Shown: one piece after another, positions 16,185 to 24,443 of the stretch
Numbering within the stretch: the first letter of the stretch is position 1
How the letters are laid out: each line of letters opens with the position of its first letter
Assembly: GCA_963794165.1 (NCBI GenBank)
Contig: CAWCCT010000005.1
Coordinates: 434,001 to 498,000 of the forward strand
Direction: 5' to 3'
DNA from: PALSA-350 sp963794165
Lineage (GTDB): Bacteria; Acidobacteriota; Terriglobia; Terriglobales; Acidobacteriaceae
Length of the DNA: 64,000 nucleotides
Position numbers and translations under genes: made by a program
Notes under the pieces: generated by a model
The model's database searches: none
Told to the model about the DNA's origin: nothing
The model's input: the letters and a program-made list of their open reading frames with translations, nothing else

Positions 16185-16856
16185 TCATTGGCCGCCGCGA
16201 TATTGTTCTGAGCGGAGCGGGTCGGAGTTTTCCGGCGCATCGGGATCCATGGCGAAGTCGAAAACCTCGCCCTCTGCAAAGCCCGGGCTGTCAGGCAGAG
16301 GAACGAGGGCATACTCTCCCGGGGCGAGAACCTGGCTAGGAGAGAGGCGGTACCAGTCGGTGGTGCCCACGCGCTGCTGCTTGATGCCAATTACATCCGG
16401 GTACTGCGCATCCGCATGCTTTGCCTGCTGCTTCAATTGCGCCATCGCGTCTTTCGAGGCCTCTCGCCGCTCCCCTTCAATGTTCAGACGTATCACGACC
16501 AGATCGGAGCGGCCGTTGTCGCTTCCCGAGACGCCGCGAAGGAAGAACAGGGGAGCCGTATCGTGCACTCGGACCAATGCCGCCTCACCCTTGAATTCAA
16601 TAGTGTGTCGCAGCTTGAAAGAAAAGCCGGGTTCCGCCGTGGTGTCCGGGGGCCTCAACCGTACCAACTCGCGCACACCCTTCCACGTATCAAGCGCCCA
16701 GATATGCCCGTAGGTCGGGAGCTGGAGACCTTCCGCCACGCTGATGTCATCGGAAGAGACACTCTCCCGAGGTGGGGCCTGAGCCTGACCCAGGACGAGG
16801 CCGAGTGCGCTATAGCCAAGAATGAGAGCCACTGAGAAAGTGCGATGAGATTGCAT
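16185..16856 (-). CDS. Secreted protein of unknown function
   Basis: A 223-residue protein beginning MQSHRTFSVALILGYSALGL, a signal peptide with a probable cut after GQAQA. The mature part contains WALDTWKGVRELVRLRPPDT and EPGFSFKLRHTIEFKGEAAL, and a C-terminal block GTTDWYRLSPSQVLAPGEYA. The pattern suggests a small beta-rich envelope protein. I do not recognise the family. The start at 16856 is chosen over 16922 because it places the signal peptide at the N-terminus. Confidence 0.7.
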   Translation of the reverse strand: MQSHRTFSVALILGYSALGLVLGQAQAPPRESVSSDDISVAEGLQLPTYGHIWALDTWKGVRELVRLRPPDTTAEPGFSFKLRHTIEFKGEAALVRVHDTAPLFFLRGVSGSDNGRSDLVVIRLNIEGERREASKDAMAQLKQQAKHADAQYPDVIGIKQQRVGTTDWYRLSPSQVLAPGEYALVPLPDSPGFAEGEVFDFAMDPDAPENSDPLRSEQYRGGQ

Positions 16857-17073
16857 TTGCAGAGGACCGCGAATCCATCCTAGTGTGCCGTTGTGGAAAT
16901 GCAATGGATAAAGTCTGACCATGCTCGTGAAGGCACTTGCCAGCCTTGAAGGAACGCAAGCCCTGCAGCGGCGACCTGGGTCTTAGCTGGGGTTCGGAGG
17001 TCCACGCGGGCGCAGTGAAGGTAGGAGGGAGCAAGAGAGAAGAGCGGCGGGCTAAGAGCTGGGGGAACAGGAC

Positions 17074-17436
17074 CTAGAAGGCGTAGAGCATATAGCCGGC
17101 GAGCAAAGCGAAAACCGTCATCACCAGGATCGCTTCCAGCTTCTCGTAGTTTGACTCGGCACCACTGCAGTGATAGCGCGCAGGCTTCTTGGGGTCGTAT
17201 TGAATAGGCAGACGCTCGCCTGGACAGTACGGAGCGATATGCTGTACCCCGTGATGACAAAATCTACCGTGATTCACCTGCCCCTGATCGCCTGCATGAT
17301 AAGTAAAGTTGACTTGGTAGTGACCCCCGATTCCTCCCAGGTGGTCATGGAGCCGCACCCACTCACATGAGTCCACCGTCGCGTCTGTAGTGGGCCAGGA
17401 CCGGCTAGGTGTAAATCTCGAAAGTAAGTTAGCCAT
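17074..17436 (-). CDS. DUF3592-like membrane protein
   Basis: A 120-residue protein. The middle region GGIGGHYQVNFTYHAGDQGQ and YCPGERLPIQYDPKKPARY fits the pattern of DUF3592, a small domain found on membrane proteins. The C-terminus, AILVMTVFALLAGYMLYAF, is one membrane span. The start at 17436 (MANLLSRF) has AGAGA about eight bases upstream; an ATG two codons earlier is possible. Function unknown. Confidence 0.55.
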   Translation of the reverse strand: MANLLSRFTPSRSWPTTDATVDSCEWVRLHDHLGGIGGHYQVNFTYHAGDQGQVNHGRFCHHGVQHIAPYCPGERLPIQYDPKKPARYHCSGAESNYEKLEAILVMTVFALLAGYMLYAF

Positions 17437-17548
17437 TGTCATTCTCTTTCGATTCGCATCGTTCAGCCATTGGGGTTGGCCGAAAGATAGTCTGATGCAG
17501 TATGTCACGTTCGGGGGATGTTGAAAAGAGGAAAAATGTGCCTTATGC

Positions 17549-17654
17549 CCCGGATTTCCTGCACGCTGCGCCAGCCAGGTTCGCGTGTGCGGCTTTCTGT
17601 AAGGAAAGCCGCATGAAGTTCGCTGGCGCCACCAAGCTCGACAGGAAATCCGGG
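17549..17654. repeat. Nested palindrome
   Basis: The ends CCGGATTTCCTG and CAGGAAATCCGG are perfect inverted repeats of 12-13 bases, an inner GCCAGC/GCTGGC pair follows, and the centre is a GCGGCTTTC-TGTAAG-GAAAGCCGC hairpin (17589-17612). A TTG-started frame of 61 codons crosses it on the minus strand (17543-17728), but it has no good ribosome site and I do not call it a gene. Confidence 0.5.
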
Positions 17655-17767
17655 TCCAGCACATAAGTGACTTTGTTGCCTGTGCCCAGTGGCTTATTTA
17701 TGGTTACTGAGATTTGCTGGTTGTCCAACTCAGTGAGCGGCTGAGATGCTATGCTGACGAGTTTCGT

Positions 17768-19522
17768 ATGGCCGGCCCAAGCTCAGACCAACCCGTTACC
17801 CCAGCAGAGCCGGAAGCGGCTCCGCGGTTCTCCAACCTGCTTGCTTCGAGACTCGACCCGCACGCCAGGAAAGGCCGGGCTAATACAGCCGGAATGGATG
17901 CGCTGCTTGCGATCTTGAGGCAGCAGGAGGAGGAGATCCGTCAAGGCGGCGGCGCCAAAGCAATCGAAGCCCAGCATGGAAAAAAGCGGTTGACGGCGCG
18001 GGAACGGCTGGCTTTATTGCTCGATCCCGGGGAGGAATTCCTGGAGCTGGGCCTTTTTGCCGCCTACGGCATGTATGAGGAATGGGGAGGTGCGGCCGCA
18101 GCAGGGGTAGTGACTGGCCTGGGATCGGTGGCCGGACGGTTGGTGATGGTGATCGCCAACGATGCCACAGTTAAAGCCGGCGCGTTCTTCCCCATGACTG
18201 CGAAAAAGGTTCTCCGGGCCCAAGCGATCGCCATGGAGAATCGGATTCCGACCATCTATCTGGTCGATTCCTCAGGTGTTTTCCTGCCTTTGCAAGAGGA
18301 TGTATTTCCCGATCAGGACGATTTTGGGAGGATTTTCCGTAACAACGCGGTGATGAGCGCCAAGGGTATTCCGCAGATCACAGCCATCATGGGCATGTGC
18401 GTGGCGGGCGGAGCTTATCTTCCGGTCATGACCGACCATGTGTTGATGACGGAAGGCAGCGGCCTTTTTCTGGCCGGCCCGGCGCTGGTGCAGGCGGCAA
18501 TCGGGCAGAAGTACTCGGCGGAAGAGCTGGGCGGGGCCACCATGCACGCCGAGATCTCGGGCACGGTGGATTTCAAGGAGCCTAATGATCACCTTTGCCT
18601 GGCTCGTCTTCGATCCCTGGTTTCGAGGCTTGGCCACGGACCGGTGGCGCCTTTTGACCGGGCGGCCTACAACCAGCAACAGGATGCCCCCAAGTTCGCC
18701 CCGCAGGAGCTTTACGCCCTGCTCGACCCGGACCCGGCGAAGGGTGCGGGCAACAGCTACGACGTGCACGAGGTCATCGCCCGGCTGGTCGACCGTTCCC
18801 AATTTGACGAGTACAAGCCGGATTACGGCAAGACCGTGGTTTGCGGTTATGCCCGCATCGGGGGCTTCGCGGTCGGGATTGTGGCTAACCAGAAGACACA
18901 TCAGACGCATACCAGCCAGAACGGGGAAAAAAGGGTTGAGTTCGGAGGCGTGATTTATGCCGAGAGTGCCCAGAAAGCGGCGCGCTTCATCATGGACTGC
19001 AATCAGAACCTGATCCCGCTGATTTTCCTGCACGACGTCAACGGCTTTATGGTGGGTCGCGATGCGGAGTGGAGCGGCATTATCCGCGCCGGCGCGCAAA
19101 TGGTTTCGGCGGTCGCCAACTCCACGGTACCCAAGATCACGGTGATCCTGGGTGGTTCGTTTGGCGCCGGCCACTACGCCATGTGCGGCAAGGCTTATGA
19201 CCCGCGATTCCTCTTTGCCTGGCCCACCGCCCGTTACGCGGTGATGAGCGGAGCCTCTGCGGCAAGTACGCTGGTGGAGATAAAAATTCGCCAGTTGGAA
19301 CGGGGCGGCAAGCAGCTAAGTGAAGAGGAGAAGAGCCAGGTCTTCGATTCCATCAAGGCCAGCTACGACGAGCAAACGGATTGCCGGTATGCCGCCGCCC
19401 GGCTGTGGGTGGATGCCATCATCGATCCAGCGCATACGCGGGATGTGTTGCTGACTGCGCTGAAAGCAGCGGCCCTCAATCCCGAAGTCGAAAAGTTCAA
19501 TCCGGGTGTCATTCAAACCTGA
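17768..19522 (+). CDS. Acyl-CoA carboxylase carboxyltransferase subunit (methylcrotonoyl-CoA carboxylase beta-like)
   Basis: A 584-residue biotin-dependent carboxyltransferase. GKKRLTARERLALLLDPG and FLELGLFAAYGMY start the domain; GMCVAGGAYLPVMTDHVLMT and LGGATMHAEISGTVDF bind acyl-CoA; GGSFGAGHYAMCGKAYDPRF forms the carboxybiotin pocket. Together with the nearby HMG-CoA lyase and crotonase it suggests leucine catabolism, but the biotin subunit is not in the window and propionyl- or geranyl-CoA cannot be excluded. The ATG at 17768 is preferred over the TTG at 17714. Confidence 0.88.
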   Translation: MAGPSSDQPVTPAEPEAAPRFSNLLASRLDPHARKGRANTAGMDALLAILRQQEEEIRQGGGAKAIEAQHGKKRLTARERLALLLDPGEEFLELGLFAAYGMYEEWGGAAAAGVVTGLGSVAGRLVMVIANDATVKAGAFFPMTAKKVLRAQAIAMENRIPTIYLVDSSGVFLPLQEDVFPDQDDFGRIFRNNAVMSAKGIPQITAIMGMCVAGGAYLPVMTDHVLMTEGSGLFLAGPALVQAAIGQKYSAEELGGATMHAEISGTVDFKEPNDHLCLARLRSLVSRLGHGPVAPFDRAAYNQQQDAPKFAPQELYALLDPDPAKGAGNSYDVHEVIARLVDRSQFDEYKPDYGKTVVCGYARIGGFAVGIVANQKTHQTHTSQNGEKRVEFGGVIYAESAQKAARFIMDCNQNLIPLIFLHDVNGFMVGRDAEWSGIIRAGAQMVSAVANSTVPKITVILGGSFGAGHYAMCGKAYDPRFLFAWPTARYAVMSGASAASTLVEIKIRQLERGGKQLSEEEKSQVFDSIKASYDEQTDCRYAAARLWVDAIIDPAHTRDVLLTALKAAALNPEVEKFNPGVIQT

Positions 19523-19542
19523 ACACAAGACGTGACAACTAA

Positions 19543-19613
19543 GAAAACCGCAGATCCCTCCACTACGCTACCCCCGGATTTCCGGGGGTAGCGTAGTGGA
19601 GGGATCTGCGGTT
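19543..19613. repeat. Perfect 34-base-pair hairpin (family C)
   Basis: Just after the carboxyltransferase stop, AAACCGCAGATCCCTCCAC and what follows pairs perfectly with the next 35 bases, leaving a loop of about two bases. It may stop transcription between the two convergent genes, although no T run follows. The GCAGATCCCT block and GGGATCTGC end are shared with the larger repeat at 41174-41389. Confidence 0.8.
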
Positions 19614-19639
19614 TCCTTCGGGTCCAGCTGATTTTCGTT

Positions 19640-20053
19640 TCACATCCCCAGCAGTTGCACGCTCTCAGCATTAGCGGCGTTGCGCAAATCGCCGTCCAGC
19701 GTGGCCAAGGGCAATCCTCGCCGTTGCGCAAGCTCTAAGTAGGCTGCGTCGTACAGGGTTAACCGATGACGATGGGCCAACTGTAACGTGGCATCCCAAG
19801 CCTGACTGTCTGTCTCGGAATCGAGATTTATGGGCAGCAACGATAGATCGGCGAGAGTGGCTTGTTGGAAAGCGATGTCGTGCCGGCCTCGGCGAATCCC
19901 CATTTCCAGAATATTGGCGACCTCGAGCCGCCACAGAGAGGGAACCCACACACCGCTCTTTACGAGAAGCTCAAAGACCCGACGGATACCGGGCGTGGTT
20001 TCATCGGCGTAGAACCAAGCCAGAGTCGCCGAGCTATCAAGGACCAGGCTCAC
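19640..20053 (-). CDS. PIN-domain toxin, VapC family
   Basis: A 137-residue PIN-domain ribonuclease. Acidic residues expected at the metal site are visible: VLDSSATLAWF, LWRLEVANIL, LTLYDAAYLELA and LATLDGDL. VapC toxins cut tRNA or rRNA to slow growth. The GTG start at 20053 overlaps the stop of the antitoxin gene (GTGA), the usual coupled arrangement; a longer in-frame start at 20092 would overlap the antitoxin gene by more than 40 bases. Confidence 0.9.
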   Translation of the reverse strand: MSLVLDSSATLAWFYADETTPGIRRVFELLVKSGVWVPSLWRLEVANILEMGIRRGRHDIAFQQATLADLSLLPINLDSETDSQAWDATLQLAHRHRLTLYDAAYLELAQRRGLPLATLDGDLRNAANAESVQLLGM

Positions 20054-20301
20054 GGCCGTGATGCATCCCGGTCGGCCTTGAGAGTCTCCCAATCAAACGG
20101 CCCAAGTCCGGCCCGCTTTGCTCGATCCCGCATCCGCTGCAACGCTGCCTCTGCCTGCCCCCGATCAATCCCTCGGTTAGCGGGCACCAATCGGGCTACC
20201 GGGCGGCCGTGGCGGGTGATGATAATTTCTTCACCTTGTTCGACCTGATCCAATAGCGCACTCAATTTGTTTTTTGCTTCGAATGCCCCAACCTCTGTCA
20301 T
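20050..20301 (-). CDS. Antitoxin, Phd/YefM-VapB type
   Basis: An 83-residue antitoxin. MTEVGAFEAKNKLSALLDQV and EEIIITRHGRPVARLVP form the Phd/YefM DNA-binding fold, and the C-terminal helical part should wrap the toxin. The ATG at 20301 is chosen because the operator palindrome then lies just upstream; GGTG lies six bases before it. An ATG at 20313 is also in frame. Confidence 0.88.
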   Translation of the reverse strand: MTEVGAFEAKNKLSALLDQVEQGEEIIITRHGRPVARLVPANRGIDRGQAEAALQRMRDRAKRAGLGPFDWETLKADRDASRP

Positions 20302-20311
20302 TCCTGTCACC

Positions 20312-20329
20312 ATCTAGCTTAAGCTAGAT
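20312..20329. promoter_or_regulatory. Palindromic operator of the toxin-antitoxin pair
   Basis: ATCTAGCTTAAGCTAGAT is a perfect 18-base palindrome ten bases upstream of the antitoxin start. Antitoxins of this kind bind such sites and repress their own operon. It lies between the pair and the divergently read cdsA. Confidence 0.65.
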
Positions 20330-20359
20330 GATACCAAATCGTGTATCCTGCACTCAATC

Positions 20360-21178
20360 ATGAAGCGGGTCATCACGGCAGCAATCCTCGTCCCACTGGT
20401 CCTGCTTCTACTTTTGCGGGGATCCTTTTTGTTGGTGGTCTTGGCGACAGCCTTGGTGGCCGAGCTTGCTACATGGGAATACGTCTCGATCGCCGATGCG
20501 CATGGGTCGCGCATCCCACGCAATCTGGTTCTGATTGCTATTGCGGTTCTCTTCGGCGCGACCTTCCACAATCGCTTTCTGGTCTGGCCGGTCATCGGCC
20601 TATGCAGCTTGTTGTTGCTGATCGTGTGCAGCTTTCGCTCGCCCCTGGAGCGCGTGCTCCCAGATACCGCCTTCTCGGTTTTCGGCCTGATCTACATCGG
20701 CCTGAGCCTGGCCACTATCCCGTTGGTCTGGGCTCAGCAGAACGGTTCTTCGCTGCTGATCTTCCTGTTTTGCGTGGTGTGGACGGGCGACGTTGCGGCC
20801 CTCTATGTCGGTCGCAGCTTGGGCCGTCGTAAGCTGGCGCCGCAAATCAGTCCCAATAAGACTTGGGAGGGAAGCGCCGCTTCGCTCGCCGGCAGCCTGC
20901 TCATTGCCGCGGCGCTGGTAGTGCTGTCTCATAAGCTCGAAGACAAATCGATCTTCACCCTCCATTTTGCTGGTCCGCTGGCTCGCTGGCTAGGGCTGGC
21001 CGTGGTCTTGAATCTCTTCGCCCAGGTGGGCGATTTGGTAGAGTCCGCAATCAAGCGCGGCGCCGGGGTGAAGGATTCGGGCGCTATGCTTCCCGGCCAC
21101 GGAGGCATTCTGGACCGCATCGACGCCCTCCTGCTGGCCGCGCCGGTGCTGTGGTACGCTCAGTGGATATTGCGTTGA
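20360..21178 (+). CDS. cdsA: Phosphatidate cytidylyltransferase
   Basis: A 272-residue integral membrane enzyme that makes CDP-diacylglycerol, the precursor of all phospholipids. Several hydrophobic helices cover the first 180 residues. The C-terminal signature GAGVKDSGAMLPGHGGILDR IDALL is present, with the conserved acidic and lysine residues of the active site. The usual partners dxr and rseP follow; the dxr start overlaps its stop. Confidence 0.93.
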   Translation: MKRVITAAILVPLVLLLLLRGSFLLVVLATALVAELATWEYVSIADAHGSRIPRNLVLIAIAVLFGATFHNRFLVWPVIGLCSLLLLIVCSFRSPLERVLPDTAFSVFGLIYIGLSLATIPLVWAQQNGSSLLIFLFCVVWTGDVAALYVGRSLGRRKLAPQISPNKTWEGSAASLAGSLLIAAALVVLSHKLEDKSIFTLHFAGPLARWLGLAVVLNLFAQVGDLVESAIKRGAGVKDSGAMLPGHGGILDRIDALLLAAPVLWYAQWILR

Positions 21179-22350
21179 AACACATATGCATCCTCGGTTC
21201 TACGGGCTCCATTGGCACCAGCACCCTTTCCATCGTTGAGCGTTATCCGGAGCGATTCGCAGTTGCGTCGCTAGCCGCGGGCAAGAATGTGGATCTAGCG
21301 TTCCTGCAATGCCAGCGCTGGCGACCGCTGGTGGTGTCGGTGGCCAGCGAATCGCTGGCGGCTGACCTGGCGTCGCGGCTCAAGGCCGCAGGCCTCACCG
21401 GCATCGAGGTCGTTTACGGCAGCGCTGGAACAGTGCGTGCAGCTACCCTCCCCCAGGTGGATTTCGTAGTCTCGGCGATTGTCGGCCTGGCCGGCCTGGA
21501 AGCTACCTACGCAGCAGTGGCGGCGGGGAAGGCCGTTGGCCTGGCCAACAAGGAGGCCATGGTTGCCGCGGGAGAAATTCTCACCGGCTTAGCGCGCAAA
21601 GGAAACGTCCCTCTGTTGCCCATTGATTCTGAACACAACGCGATCCATCAGTGCCTGCGCGGTGGATCGGCAGCGGAAGTTCGCCGCATCTGGCTGACCG
21701 CTTCCGGCGGCCCCTTCCGCCAGCTTCCAGCAGACCAGTTTCAGTACGTGACCGTGGAGCAGGCCTTGCGCCATCCCACCTGGGTCATGGGCCGCCGGGT
21801 CACCATTGATTCGGCCACGCTGCTCAATAAGGGCCTGGAGATCATCGAAGCCTGCCGCCTATTTAACCTGCCCCCCTCCGCCGTCCGGGTCACGGTACAT
21901 CCTCAGTCTGCAGTCCATTCGCTGGTGGAATTCGTGGACGGGAGCATACTGGCGCAAATCTCCGTCACCGATATGCGGCTCCCCATCCTGTACGCCATGA
22001 GTTTTCCGGAGCGGATTCCGAGCGAGTTGACCTTCGATATGGCGAACCTGGGGCAACTGAGTTTCGAACCCCCTGATTTCGCACGATTTCCCTGTCTGCG
22101 CCTGGCGTACCAGGCTGCGGAAGCCGGCGGCGCCGCTTGCATTGCCCTCAACGCGGCGGATGAAATCGCCGTGGGGGCATTCCTCGAAGGCACCATTCCC
22201 TTTAGCAGCATCCCGCGTACAATTGAGACAGTTCTCGAGGTTACGCCGCCGAGGCATCCTGAGACCATCCAGGACGTGCTTGGGCTGGATGAGGAGGCAC
22301 GGCGGGTGGCCCGAAGCGTGGTCTCAGGTTATTCACCTGTTTTGCGTTGA
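21175..22350 (+). CDS. dxr: 1-Deoxy-D-xylulose 5-phosphate reductoisomerase
   Basis: A 391-residue enzyme of the MEP isoprenoid pathway that makes 2-C-methylerythritol 4-phosphate with NADPH. HICILGSTGSIGTSTLSIV binds NADPH. LLPIDSEHNAIHQCLRGG and LTASGGPFRQLP hold metal and substrate residues, and HPTWVMGRRVTIDSATLLNK is a family hallmark. The start is placed at the TTG that overlaps the cdsA stop (TTGA); a GTG at 21151 is the alternative. Confidence 0.94.
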   Translation: MKHICILGSTGSIGTSTLSIVERYPERFAVASLAAGKNVDLAFLQCQRWRPLVVSVASESLAADLASRLKAAGLTGIEVVYGSAGTVRAATLPQVDFVVSAIVGLAGLEATYAAVAAGKAVGLANKEAMVAAGEILTGLARKGNVPLLPIDSEHNAIHQCLRGGSAAEVRRIWLTASGGPFRQLPADQFQYVTVEQALRHPTWVMGRRVTIDSATLLNKGLEIIEACRLFNLPPSAVRVTVHPQSAVHSLVEFVDGSILAQISVTDMRLPILYAMSFPERIPSELTFDMANLGQLSFEPPDFARFPCLRLAYQAAEAGGAACIALNAADEIAVGAFLEGTIPFSSIPRTIETVLEVTPPRHPETIQDVLGLDEEARRVARSVVSGYSPVLR

Positions 22351-22451
22351 TAAGACGCATGCTCACGACAGGCGGTTCATTCCAGTCAATACTCCGGTAG
22401 TTCGGTGCTCTCCAGACTGGATCCGGCAGAGAGGCAAATGAGCGGATTTCT

Positions 22452-23813
22452 ATGTCCTTTTTCTTAACCAGCACAGTTTCCATGCTTGTTGTGCTCGGCA
22501 TCATGGTACTGGTGCACGAGTTTGGTCATTTCGCGGTCGCCAAGTTATGCGGCGTGCGCGTGGAAGTCTTCTCCATTGGGTTTGGCAAACGTCTCTTTGG
22601 CTTTCGCCGCGGGGATACTGATTACCGGCTGAGCCTGCTGCCTCTTGGCGGCTACGTGAAAATGTCGGGGGAATCTCCAGGCGAAGAGTCCACCGGGGAT
22701 CCGGCTGAATTCAATGCCCATCCTAGATGGCAGCGGATTCTCATCGGCCTGGCAGGTCCAGTGTCGAACTTCCTGCTGGCGTTGTTGCTGATGACCGGCT
22801 TTTACATGATGCATAACGAAGTAGAAGCCTTTCGCTCGCAGGCGGCTAACATCGACTTCGTTTCCGACCACACGGCTGCAGCCACCGCGGGACTCAAGGC
22901 GGGCGATGTGATCACTCGCTTCGACAATGTCACCAACCCGACCTGGGAACAGGTGTCGATCCGCGCTGCTATGAACGTGGGGCAGACCATTCCAGTTGAC
23001 GTGAAGCGTGACGGTCAAATCTTCAGCAGCCAATTGTTGATTCCTAATCCTCAAGGCTCGGACGATTTTGATTTTGACACCATCGGTTTCGTACCCCGGA
23101 TGCAGGAAGAGCCCATCCGCGTGCGCCAGATCGAGGCCGGAATGCCGGCAGCGAAAGCCGGTCTGAAGGCCGGAGACCAGATTCTTTCCGTCGATGGACT
23201 GACGCTACACTCCGTCGATGCCATGCTGGCCTTTCTGCAGCAGGACAACGGCCGGCCTATCCAGCTATCGGCGCTGCGCGACGGCCAGACCTTCCAGATT
23301 GAACTGCAACCTGTAATGGCCGATGCCGGTAACGGGCACAAACTTTACCGCATTGGATTTGCTCCTAACCTGCCGCCTTTCAAGATCCAGCAGCTTCCTT
23401 TGCCTGCAGCCCTGAAGCAGTCGGTGCATTTCAACCTGCGCTATTCCGGCCTGATTCTCGAAGTCCTGCACCGGATGGTTACCCGCCGGTTTGCCGTACA
23501 GGATCTGAGTGGGCCGATTGGAATTGCCAAGCAAACCGGCTTGGCTGTCGAGCAGCCCGGATGGCAGCCGATTATCGGCCTCATGTCGATCATCAGCCTC
23601 AATTTGGGCATCTTCAATTTGCTTCCCATCCCGATTTTGGATGGCGGCGTGATTGTATTGCTGCTGATTGAAGGCGTGATGCGGCGCGATCTGAACCAGG
23701 AGTTCAAAGAGCGGATTTATCAGGCAGCTTTCGTCGTGCTGCTGATCTTCGCTGCTTTTGTCATGTTCAATGACATCTCCAAGCTGCAGGTCTTCGGCAA
23801 ACTCAAACCGTAG
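22452..23813 (+). CDS. rseP: RIP metalloprotease RseP
   Basis: A 453-residue site-2 protease embedded in the inner membrane. HEFGH (residues 22-26) is the zinc site, and LLPIPILDGG near residue 395 contributes the third ligand. Two PDZ domains lie between (around 125-210 and 215-300; AGLKAGDVITRFDN and AGLKAGDQILSVDG). RseP proteins cut anti-sigma factors and clear signal-peptide remnants. It is the last of cdsA-dxr-rseP. Confidence 0.95.
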   Translation: MSFFLTSTVSMLVVLGIMVLVHEFGHFAVAKLCGVRVEVFSIGFGKRLFGFRRGDTDYRLSLLPLGGYVKMSGESPGEESTGDPAEFNAHPRWQRILIGLAGPVSNFLLALLLMTGFYMMHNEVEAFRSQAANIDFVSDHTAAATAGLKAGDVITRFDNVTNPTWEQVSIRAAMNVGQTIPVDVKRDGQIFSSQLLIPNPQGSDDFDFDTIGFVPRMQEEPIRVRQIEAGMPAAKAGLKAGDQILSVDGLTLHSVDAMLAFLQQDNGRPIQLSALRDGQTFQIELQPVMADAGNGHKLYRIGFAPNLPPFKIQQLPLPAALKQSVHFNLRYSGLILEVLHRMVTRRFAVQDLSGPIGIAKQTGLAVEQPGWQPIIGLMSIISLNLGIFNLLPIPILDGGVIVLLLIEGVMRRDLNQEFKERIYQAAFVVLLIFAAFVMFNDISKLQVFGKLKP

Positions 23814-23829
23814 GTTGCAGTCTAACGTG

Positions 23830-23965
23830 AGTCCCGACGGCTGAAAATCACCGAGGGCCGTTGTCCCTGGGCAACCTTCAGTCGTCCCTACGGGACTTTT
23901 CGGTCTGAGTTGCACAAACCCAGGACTATCGTCCTGGGCTACACTCAGCCGTCCCTACGGGACTC
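23830..23965. repeat. Inverted repeat element, family E
   Basis: Opposed copies of AGTCCCG(A)CGGCTGA and TCAGCCGTCCCTACGGGACT flank a CCCAGGAC-TATC-GTCCTGGG hairpin (near 23928-23948). Related blocks occur at the outer edges of the 6040-6350 element. It lies between rseP and the ybgC-type gene and contains no gene. Confidence 0.6.
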
Positions 23966-24026
23966 ATAGCCTTATCCTCGCGCTTCGCCTCATCCAAATC
24001 GACATTCGCTACACTGATCTCCATCC

Positions 24027-24443
24027 ATGTCAGTTTCCCAGACTCGTATACGCGTACGCTATGCCGAGACCGACCAGATGGGAGTCGTCTACTACGCCAA
24101 CTTCTTCATCTGGTTTGAGATCGGCCGGGTCGAGCTCCTACGCCAGCTCGGCTTCCACTACAAGCAAATGGAGATCGACGACGACTGCCACATCCCCGTC
24201 GTCGAGGCCAATTGCCGCTATAAATCTCCCGCACACTATGACGACGAGCTACTGCTCGAGACCACTGTGCTCGCCATGCGGCGTTCGGTGATCAAGTTCG
24301 GTTATCGCCTGCTGCGCCCGGAAAACGAAGCCAACACCCTGCTCGCTGAGGGAGCGACGACCCACGTCACCGTCGACCGGGCGATGCGGCCAGTGCGATT
24401 GCCGCGGAAGTACGTGACCGTCCTCGAGCAATTCCTTGCATAA
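24027..24443 (+). CDS. Acyl-CoA thioesterase, YbgC/4-HBT family
   Basis: A 138-residue hotdog-fold thioesterase. RIRVRYAETDQMGVVYYANF is the signature helix with the catalytic aspartate in AETDQMG. YbgC-type enzymes cleave short-chain or phospholipid-related acyl-CoA. The membrane protein gene that follows starts inside its last codons, so translation is likely coupled. Confidence 0.9.
   Translation: MSVSQTRIRVRYAETDQMGVVYYANFFIWFEIGRVELLRQLGFHYKQMEIDDDCHIPVVEANCRYKSPAHYDDELLLETTVLAMRRSVIKFGYRLLRPENEANTLLAEGATTHVTVDRAMRPVRLPRKYVTVLEQFLA

Noticed and set aside
15949..16713. 254-codon plus-strand frame
   Set aside because: It is antisense to a protein with a convincing signal peptide and has serine- and arginine-rich shadow composition.
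17543..17728. 61-codon TTG frame on the minus strand
   Set aside because: It has a weak start, no ribosome site and coincides with a nested palindrome, so codons are set by the repeat.
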